Shown piece after piece: positions 1-12,500 of a stretch of 12,500 bases of DNA (positions are counted from its first letter, which is position 1; each line of letters begins with the position of its first letter). This stretch comes from Botryococcus braunii (lineage: Eukaryota; Chlorophyta; Trebouxiophyceae), in the NCBI GenBank assembly GCA_002005505.1, contig KV908368.1, forward strand, positions 181,552-194,051. The letters run 5' to 3'. Both the position numbers and the translations under genes were made by a program. The notes beneath the pieces were generated by a model. It searched no databases and was not told the DNA's origin. It saw only the letters and a program-made list of their open reading frames with translations.

Positions 1-552
1 ATGTAGAACAGGAGTACTGTTGACCAGAACCTGAAGTCAGAGTCCGAGGCAGAAAACTCTACCAGTTTTGAGTGTCTCATGACGTTCACGAGAATCTTGC
101 TTCGAATGTATCGGACTGTTCATCCAGTAGTCATCCTTAAGCACTCTGGACGACCCTGCTCCATGCTGACCAAGCAATAGTACCATGGAGAAAATGAATA
201 TAGTAGCCCACAATGCATGCGCTTGTCGCTTCAGGGCATGGCTGCTAGTCGGTTTCAAGCTTTGAACACATTCTAAATGCTCGGGACATGTCAGAACCAG
301 CAGCAGCATCTTGCAAAGGATACACTGAATACTTTGATATCCAGCACTGCTCTTCTTGCCTATCTGGTTTGTGCGGATAGGCTAGTAGTGCACATTGCAC
401 AGGGAGCACGTTTGCAAAGATGAAGCCCCTATCAAGCCAGCACATTACCTCTTTAAAATAAATTACATTGATTCAAATTAGTAGACATGAAGAAGAACGA
501 CCGGGCGCCTCTCAGTGAACTCCTCCTTGTAAGACAAAGCCCACACCGCTGC
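1..552. other. Intergenic, no confident gene
   Basis: Apart from the weak minus-strand ORF at 37-309, I see only short overlapping frames without domains, splice structure or codon bias. There is no repeat longer than a few bases. Confidence 0.5.
37..309 (-). CDS. Small ORF resembling a secreted peptide precursor (speculative)
   Basis: This is a 90-codon minus-strand ORF. A hydrophobic stretch (ALWATIFIFSMVLLLG) is followed by QHGAGSSRVLKDDYWMNSPI and a basic, polar tail, the general shape of a plant small secreted peptide precursor. The first 30 residues before the hydrophobic stretch do not look like a signal peptide, so the real start may be an internal Met or an upstream exon. I cannot assign it to the CLE, RGF, IDA or CEP families, because no family motif is convincing. 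It could easily be chance. Confidence 0.2.
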   Translation of the reverse strand: MLLLVLTCPEHLECVQSLKPTSSHALKRQAHALWATIFIFSMVLLLGQHGAGSSRVLKDDYWMNSPIHSKQDSRERHETLKTGRVFCLGL

Positions 553-638
553 CACGAGGTGATGTGCGGAAGGGTGCCCAATGGCGGCACTCTTCACGAG
601 ATGATGTGTGGAAGGGTGCCCAATGGGCACTGCCCATG
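553..638 (+). repeat. Two-copy tandem repeat, 42-bp period
   Basis: CACGAGGTGATGTGCGGAAG at 553 recurs as CACGAGATGATGTGTGGAAG at 595, and both are followed by GGTGCCCAATGG. The copies differ at only a few positions over about 33 bases. In one minus-strand frame this gives a repeated IGHPS(T/A)HHLV, but no other coding evidence supports that frame. Confidence 0.7.
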
Positions 639-1686
639 AGCACATAGACACATGAGCACATTGCAAGTACATCCGTTGCCAAATCGAGTCTCTCGAACGT
701 AGTCAGGGGCGAAAGGGATAAGTGATCCTCTATCCATATCACTTCGTTCATTTTAAAAAAAAAAAAGCTGTAGGAGGATCCCCCTGGGCAATGGTCGAAC
801 GAGCGATCCGGCAGGTGGTTTGGATGTCGGACTTCCAAACGATAGAGTTGATGTACTGTCGTCAGACGTACGACTTGGAGTACAAGCATAACACATTCTA
901 GGACGAACAAAAGAAATCACCAAGAGCGGCAGCGTGTGACCCCTAACCAAAGCTTTTGTGGGAAATCCGTCCCTAAAGACCATACGAACATGCACCAGCA
1001 CTTACGTTCGCAAGCATCCTACCTCGGACACTATCGGGGTCTGACTGGGGATTCCTCGCACAAGTGTCAAGAGAGTGACATTAGTTGCTTAAATTATAGC
1101 TGCAGCTACTGAAATTACAATCTTGAGTCACTAACAAGGATCATGTACAACGAGACAACAAAGTCAGGTTTCGGGCCCGGTCCTTACCTTGACTGGAGCA
1201 CCCATCGTTGCGTCGAAAACCTTCAATGAGCTAAAAATTATTGACATTTCTCGATTAAATGCCTCATCTTTATTCTTACGTTTAATGGGGCGTCTCCAAC
1301 ATGTTTGATACATGCACATATGCCTGCATGTGTGCTCAGATCTGCCACCTGTAAGACATATCCCAGAAAAATCAAGTGATTAAAGCCTAAAATTACGCCG
1401 GATCAAATATGTTTACGTTAGAACGTCCCTGTTCATGTTATAAGACCCTGGTGCCTGATCTGCAATTATAGCTCTGTTGGACTGATTGAGTTCACCCGAA
1501 CGTTCAAATCAATCGCAACTTGGAGTGACAGCTCCGGCGAACTTGGGACAAGGAATCTTTTTGGAATCGGGATATTTTCCTTGTGATTCGTTCGTCCGAC
1601 CAATGGCGCGGCGCCACGCGACGCGCGAATGGCTCTGCCTGTGAATGTCCCGACTAGAAAGGCCCAACTTCGGCAACTTCGGTTCG
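639..1686. other. Intergenic, no gene seen
   Basis: I see no exon chain or repeat here. There is an A12 run at 755-766. The short ORFs on the minus strand in this stretch overlap one another and show nothing recognisable. Confidence 0.5.
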
Positions 1687-1750
1687 TGACTCAAGACTCT
1701 TGAGTCAAGAGATCCTTATGGCAATGCCCTAAGGGCATTGATCGCGCGAT
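1687..1750. repeat. Three adjacent short palindromes
   Basis: TGACTCAAGA, a single C, then TCTTGAGTCA lie at 1687-1707. CAATGCCCT, A, then AGGGCATTG lie at 1722-1740. ATCGCGCGAT is a perfect palindrome at 1741-1750. All arms match exactly. The first contains two TGACTC/GAGTCA half-sites, like AP-1/GCN4-type bZIP sites, but a regulatory role is only a guess. Confidence 0.75.
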
Positions 1751-1901
1751 TCCGATGAGGACACCGCCCAGCGATAAGGCTTTAGAGAGAAAAGTGAATA
1801 ATATCAGTCTCAGGCCCCCGGGGTGGGCCCAGTGCCCCCCAATAGTCACGTGTCGACACCCGAAGAGCTGCAGGTGTAAATCAGGCTTTGCCATGCGTAA
1901 C

Positions 1902-1996
1902 CATAGCAATGCAAGGCTACGCCTATGGCATACACGGCCATAGCAATGTATGGCTATGGCTACGGCTAAGGCATGCACGGCCATAGCAGTGCATTG
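1902..1996 (+). repeat. Degenerate tandem repeat, about 37-43 bp
   Basis: CATAGCAATG occurs at 1902 and 1939, and CATAGCAGTG at 1982. Each of the last two is preceded by GGCAT(A/G)CACGGC. The units are rich in CTATGG/CCATAG, which are reverse complements, so the array can also fold on itself. Confidence 0.65.
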
Positions 1997-2022
1997 CCCA
2001 ATCTGTTTTTGAGATATCCCTG

Positions 2023-2073
2023 GATGCCTTTCGAGGCATCTACATAAATACACTTTGACCTGTACAGGTCAAA
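2023..2073. repeat. Two perfect hairpins
   Basis: GATGCCT, TTCG, AGGCATC at 2023-2040 is a stem with a UUCG-type tetraloop. TTTGACCTGTACAGGTCAAA at 2054-2073 is a perfect 20-bp palindrome. It contains TTGACC/GGTCAA, which includes a W-box core (TTGAC) on both strands; a role is not shown. Confidence 0.8.
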
Positions 2074-2248
2074 CTTGTTACATTCATCAAGAGGCTTTTG
2101 AAGCAGTGATCCACGCTCAATGAGATTTTGCCAAATGTGTGAGCGCTGGCATCACCCGGCGCCGGCACACACATGCATGGTTTTGTGAGACGATGATCCA
2201 TGCATCTGCAGACGCGGGCGCGAGCACATGCGCGCGCGTGCGCACACA

Positions 2249-2250
<2 letters not shown>

Positions 2251-2334
<84 letters not shown>
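2251..2334 (+). repeat. (CA)42 microsatellite
   Basis: This is an uninterrupted run of 42 CA units. It is bordered upstream by alternating CG/CA sequence (GCGCGCGTGCGCACACAGA at about 2232-2250). The His-Thr and Cys-Val reading frames across it are artefacts of the repeat. Confidence 0.95.
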
Positions 2335-2338
<4 letters not shown>

Positions 2339-2398
2339 TCTTCCATTGCAAATGTCGAGAGCGAGGTAATGGAATTCAAAGGCAAAAGTGAATATGTC

Positions 2399-2465
2399 AG
2401 GCTCAATTCAGGATATTGAGCCTCAAATTGAGGCTCAATATGTGACACGACAACGGGTATTGAGC
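2399..2465. repeat. Palindrome with competing inverted arms
   Basis: ATATTGAGCCTCAA, A, TTGAGGCTCAATAT at 2413-2441 has perfect 14-bp arms. An extra AGGCTCAAT lies just upstream (2399) and TATTGAGCTT just downstream (2459), so the same arm sequence can pair with more than one partner. Confidence 0.8.
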
Positions 2466-2899
2466 TTTCTAGGTTGTGTCACCCCTATTTCGGCTGATAA
2501 GTCTTCAGGCCTGTGCTTGCAAGTTACAACAAGCTCCTCAAGCGTCCTTGTTTCCCTCTGTGCAGGAACCGGGCTCCCTTAGAGGATGGGTATCGCTACT
2601 GACATTAAATTATTATTTGGTGCTCAAGTTCAACACCAAAACTTACAAATCTCGTTAAATTCTCCTTTCCTGCCCTGCAATATTGCCGTTTCTTGACGGC
2701 AAAACTTGCGCCTGCCCATAATTCTTCTCCGGCTTTGAAGTCCATGAACCTACCTTCTGGAATAATGAAAAAGTGTAGTCCTTGTTGCGGAAAAGTTCTG
2801 TCGTTTTCCTCAGGGTTGGGTCCAAGACATCAAACGGCCCCGGAGGTGCCAAACTCAAGTCAATGCATTTGCCAGGCCTATTTCAACGACGATATAACA
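2442..2899. other. Gene-free stretch
   Basis: Overlapping short ORFs are present on both strands, with no recognisable domain or convincing exon. I see no repeats. Confidence 0.45.
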
Positions 2900-2925
2900 T
2901 TATTTCAAGTTACAACTTGAAATAA
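2900..2925. repeat. Hairpin with 12-bp arms
   Basis: TTATTTCAAGTT, AC, AACTTGAAATAA: a perfect stem with a 2-base centre. Confidence 0.8.
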
Positions 2926-3176
2926 GACAGGGGTAGAACATTGTCAAACGGCGTTTCCAGAAATAGACTGTTTAGGAGTTCAAACTTGCCGGACTCCGGA
3001 ACATGAAAACTTCTGTATTCTGCGATTGGAGGCCGCGAGGCGATATGGCGCAATCGAAACCCTAGGCCATTGAGCTCGATTACATAATAGTTCAGGTGTT
3101 CTGTAGACATTCGAACTAGAAATATTGCAGCAACTCTTCGTTCTTGCAATTGGGCACTGTACATATACATGCTGCC

Positions 3177-3220
3177 AGATATGCAGTACCATGGCACTGC
3201 ATATCTTGACAGCTGCTGCG
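3177..3220. repeat. Near-palindrome centred on CCATGG
   Basis: AGATATGCAGTACC and the opposing GGCACTGCATATCT (3177-3206) pair with one mismatched base pair. The right flank, ATATCTTGACAGCTGCT, recurs in the right arm of the larger palindrome at 3413-3486, so the two hairpins are related. Confidence 0.65.
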
Positions 3221-3338
3221 CAGCTTTTGACGCAACCTATATCTGATTTGAGGACACACTTTTCCCGCCTCAGTCTCCAATTGACTTTCGAATTCATTGT
3301 TGGCTTTGTTGGCTTTCGAATTCGTTCTTTGCCATATG

Positions 3339-3486
3339 ATCTAAGATTACCTGCAAAGAAGCGGAGCAGCGCTGTCAAGATATACATGTACAGGAACACG
3401 GCGCATAACATGCATGTTATGCGCCGTGTTCCTGTACATGTATATCTTGACAGCTGCTCCGCTTCTTTGCAGGTCATCTTAGATCG
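3339..3486. repeat. Long near-perfect palindrome, about 74-bp arms
   Basis: The centre lies between 3412 and 3413 (AACATG/CATGTT), with no spacer. The arms run out to GATCTAAGAT on the left and ATCTTAGATC on the right. They differ by one base near the outer end and one 2-base indel (GCAGCGCTGTC against GCAGCTGTC). Such an arm length without a loop suggests a recent inverted duplication, a foldback element or a small-RNA hairpin locus. A 195-codon minus-strand ORF crosses it but shows no domain. Confidence 0.9.
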
Positions 3487-3638
3487 GATGATGTCAACGC
3501 CTCTCACATTAACATTAATTTTTTCTACCACATGTAAACAGACACCCTTGGGTATTGGACCAAACACAAATAGTCCACTCTTCGCTTTAAATTAGGCTAA
3601 TGCTTAGAGAAGAAGCATCGGCCAAATTCTTCTTCCCA

Positions 3639-3695
3639 TGGGCTGGTAGTTTTTGCTCCACTCTTGTAAAAGAAGAAGAACATCAACCCAGCCCA
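3639..3695 (+). repeat. Left 57-bp terminal direct repeat
   Basis: Begins TGGGCTGGTAGTTTTTGCTC and ends ACATCAACCCAGCCCA. It differs from the right copy at 7 positions (repeat positions 10, 11, 17, 19, 37, 40 and 41), leaving the core CCACTCTTGTAAAAGAA-like segment and both ends conserved. Confidence 0.85.
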
Positions 3696-4018
3696 TCGTG
3701 GGCTCGTCACCACTCACCGTGGCCAACATGCAGCACTTCGTGCAGGGTGGGGCTGGCGCGCGCGCTGCTCAAGACAAGCAAACCCGCTATGCTGTCTTGT
3801 TGTCGCGTCTGCAACCATCTGTGGCCTTCCAAGCCTTCACTTTTGAATCATTTGGAGGGTTGCATGCTGATGGGCTATCCTTGTTGCAAAGGCTCCAGGG
3901 GCTTTTGAACCAAGCCATCATTGCTCAAGAAGATGTGGAGGGATATTTTGTTATGCGTCGGGTCAGTTTCATTATTGCGGCCGCTGTGGGTCGCCAGCTG
4001 GCCGCTTGCCGGGTGTGA
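3653..4018 (+). pseudogene. Retroelement-like ORF fragment inside the repeat-bounded segment
   Basis: This is a 121-codon frame. Its second half, LQPSVAFQAFTFESFGG, then LHADGLSLLQRLQG and MRRVSFIIAAAVGRQLA, has the layout of the short C-terminal tail after the reverse transcriptase domain in some eukaryotic retroelements: an F-P/A-F-x-x-E-x-x-G-type motif, a helix, and a closing R-V-S helix. That assignment is from memory of the pattern and is weak. No reverse transcriptase catalytic motif is present, so at most this is a remnant. The first 15-20 codons lie within the left terminal repeat. Confidence 0.3.
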
Positions 4019-4057
4019 CTCATAGCTTGAAACATTTGGGTTTCGATCCTTAAACAT

Positions 4058-4114
4058 TGGGCTGGTCTTTTTTACCCCACTCTTGTAAAAGAATAACTAC
4101 ATCAACCCAGCCCA
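4058..4114 (+). repeat. Right 57-bp terminal direct repeat
   Basis: Begins TGGGCTGGTCTTTTTTACCC and ends ACATCAACCCAGCCCA. It has the same length as the left copy, is 88% identical to it, and lies 419 bases downstream start to start. Confidence 0.85.
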
Positions 4115-5609
4115 GCAGGCTGATAAGATGGAAAACCACCACGCGCGGCAAAACACCGAAATAGACCAGACACATATCCTAAGAAACAAGATCAGTCAAA
4201 ACCAGATCTGATGTAAACCCAAGAGATGAGAGGGGAACGAGTAGCATCGTGCTACTAGCACGGAATAAGGGGCAAGAAAGCCCCATAACGTAGTCCAGGA
4301 GTGAGCAAGGGCCAGAAAGCGCCAAGACAAAACCTGAGGCCGAAACTGAAAACAAACGGATATGAAATTAACCACAGACGCTCATGCTTAGTATTACAAG
4401 TGAAGCCTATCCTAACGTGCAATGCTTAGAGAGGAACACTGAACTGCGGACATCACCACTAGGAAAAGTTTCAGGCAATAGTTTCGGTAACAATAAGTGG
4501 ATATCATACCCCCAAAAATTTTCCCGGATAACATCCATTCCTATCAGGGTCTGAACATCGCGTGTATGTAGTACGTACTCTTTTCTTTCTTCTTTCTCTG
4601 CCTTGAAGCACGCAACCACACGTTTCATCACGATTTTTTGCTGTAAACGAAAGTGTTTTTTAAGCCCGCGGCTTAATTCAAGGAGGACGAGTTTGCTCAC
4701 GTGCGAAGCGAACCCACCTTTGTAAGGGACCACATCATTCAAGTGTTCGCGTCAGAAGACGTGCACCTGGTCCCAGCCTGGAATTCTGGGCGCTGGGCCG
4801 GGACGCTTGCGCTGTTGGAAAGCATCCCCGCCTGCCGCCGGCCCATCGAACCCAAAACCTCGCCTCGAGACTAAAATGCGACCTACTGCTGCACCGCCAA
4901 GACTTGGTGCAAGCCCCTTCGTTCTTTCTGAAGCCAAAAACGTACCATGATAGTAGTGCTGAAGCGCACTGGTGGCTGCAAAGTCCAGGCTTAGGTCGCC
5001 TTGAAGAGAAAGAGAGGTGACTCACGGTGGGGTTTAGTGGTAAAGTACGCAAAGCCTGGCAGTATTCGTGCAGTTTTGTACTGATGTTACAGGCCTCTCG
5101 TACGTCAGGGCCTCAGCGTTCCTATTTGGCAGAGCATCAAGAGCTTGCCTCACTTTTGCGTTGCTTCACTTCACCCTTTTGTAGCATTCGAAGACGGTAG
5201 CCTCTCGTGCAGGGCCTACGTAGTGATGATCTGCTTTCAATAAGGTATGTATTGGCTTTCTGTGGGTTAGACGTACGGCGAGCAGGGGTTTGGACGACGT
5301 ACCGAGCCGGGGTTGGGTATGGAGTTGTATATTACAACCTTCTCATCCTGCAGATGAGTTTGGCACGTTTGAAAGGGCCAGTATAGTGACTGTAGCGTTT
5401 GTTCAGGGAAACAGGACTAATGCATGACTATCTGCTGGGCGCTTTACGTCCATTCTTGAGACTGTGGGCGCGATTATGTAGATGGTCCAGCTCGAGGCAA
5501 CTGGTGCTGCACCACCTCCAAATGCCATGTGATGTTCAAACCATATGAGATACGCATTGGTCATTGCTATTCCAAGCGCAAGGCTAAATTATCGCGAACC
5601 AACCACGGG
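4115..5609. other. Gene-free stretch upstream of the exon chain
   Basis: I see no convincing exon. Minus-strand frames at 4407-4742 and 4735-5052 are open for about 100 codons each but have no recognisable domain. 4115-4400 is purine-rich on the + strand and contains a small hairpin (GTAGCA, TCG, TGCTAC at about 4234). The promoter of the gene starting at 5640 should lie in the last few hundred bases; I could not identify a clear TATA box. Confidence 0.45.
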
Positions 5610-5639
5610 TGACTAACACTTGGGGAAACCTTAATCAAC

Positions 5640-12040
<6,401 letters not shown>

Positions 12041-12500
12041 GGCAACCGGGCCTGCCCCACATCCCCCTCCTCCTCCTCCTCCCCCTCTCCCAGATTTTCA
12101 CTTACCTCATCAGGCCTTTGCAGTCATTGGCTTCGTGCATGTTGTGTTGGGCACTCGTTCCCACCATCAAACAAAGCATCCCTTATTTCAAGCGGGTTAG
12201 ACAAACTACAGATTGACCCAAACGACTACCAAAAAGTCACCAAGGCCATCTTTAGTAAGCCAACAAGACGAGTATTACAAAGCTAAACAGACCATTACAA
12301 CGAACCCAAAAGGCCCACCACCGTTAAGCTAAGTAAGCCATCTCGCGAAAGCCAAAAGCAAGTTGCACACAACAGCATACCCGTTTAATCAAACCAGAAA
12401 GGCCACAACATGTTTGGTTTTGAGTCTGGCCCGCCTTATACTCTAAAACAGCAGGAACCAATTATTGTTGGTCAGGGAAGACCGTCTCAAGCCTGTATTG
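12041..12500. other. Unresolved 3' region of the gene
   Basis: (CTC)n and CCCCCTCTCCCAG at about 12065-12092 resemble a polypyrimidine tract plus acceptor. Three frames run open past it: a hydrophobic one to TGA 12214, a proline-rich one (PAPHPPPPPPPPLPDFHL) to about 12200, and a serine-rich one ending LDKLQIDPNDYQKVTKAIF and reaching about 12286. Only one at most can be real. From about 12290 I see no gene. The last 200 bases look like untranslated or intergenic DNA. Confidence 0.4.

Larger units (their letters stand above)
3639..4114. mobile_element. Candidate small LTR-type (TRIM/SMART-like) or foldback element
   Basis: Two 57-bp direct repeats bound 362 bases. Each starts TGGGCTGG and ends CCAGCCCA, so each has the TG...CA ends of an LTR as well as 8-bp inverted ends. 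They are 50/57 identical with no indels. The internal part contains a retroelement-like frame. Against an LTR reading, the 5 bases before the first copy (TCCCA) and after the last (GCAGG) do not match as a target duplication, and I see no clear tRNA primer-binding site or polypurine tract. Confidence 0.4.

Noticed and set aside
1687..3486. CRISPR array or bacterial attachment-type repeat cluster
   Set aside because: The palindromes differ in sequence and spacing, and the window is eukaryotic with spliceosomal introns.
2980..3567. 195-codon minus-strand ORF
   Set aside because: It runs through the long palindrome and has no recognisable domain or codon signal; it is long mainly because the palindrome happens to lack stops in that frame.
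3639..4114. Calling the 57-bp repeat pair a confirmed LTR retrotransposon
   Set aside because: There is no target-site duplication, primer-binding site or polypurine tract that I can see, so only a candidate is reported.
5028..5100. tRNA-like segment (GGGTTTAGTGGTAAAGTA resembles a tRNA-Gly A box)
   Set aside because: There is no matching B box (GGTTCGANTCC) and no acceptor or anticodon stem that pairs.

Overview
The window looks like nuclear DNA of a eukaryote, most likely a land plant. A fern or other seed-free plant is my guess, from the dense long dinucleotide arrays and kilobase-scale introns, but that is inference. There are no bacterial-style gene clusters, no CRISPR array, and no rRNA or tRNA gene I can support. 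One gene can be assembled by eye on the + strand, from 5640 to beyond about 12040. It has at least eleven exons joined by GT-AG introns whose phases agree from one exon to the next.

Layout. 1-1686 is intergenic, with one weak minus-strand secreted-peptide-like ORF and a 42-bp tandem duplication. 1687-2073 is a cluster of short perfect palindromes around a roughly 40-bp tandem repeat. 2251-2334 is a (CA)42 array. 2413-3486 holds more hairpins, ending in a near-perfect 148-bp palindrome. 3639-4114 is a segment bounded by two 57-bp direct repeats that start TG and end CA, enclosing a retroelement-like ORF. 4115-5639 is gene-free upstream sequence. From 5640 the exons are short (65-219 bases for those whose two ends are placed) and lie between introns packed with (GT)n, (GA)n, (CA)n, G-runs, a T27 tract and hairpins. 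The 3' end of the gene is unresolved after about 12040.

The predicted protein has a signal peptide, many cysteines and several N-glycosylation sequons, so it should be secreted or be the ectodomain of a membrane protein. I do not recognise the family. When the exons are joined, at least three diverged copies of one unit appear, each a beta strand, two helices and a second beta strand. Two of the copies often carry an NVT sequon just before the first strand, and two have a phase-0 intron at the matching place after it. This tandem-unit ectodomain is the best candidate here for an undescribed system. A second feature is an array of three 82-85-bp copies of the exon 9 splice acceptor, the middle copy of which could be a 51-base in-frame cassette exon.
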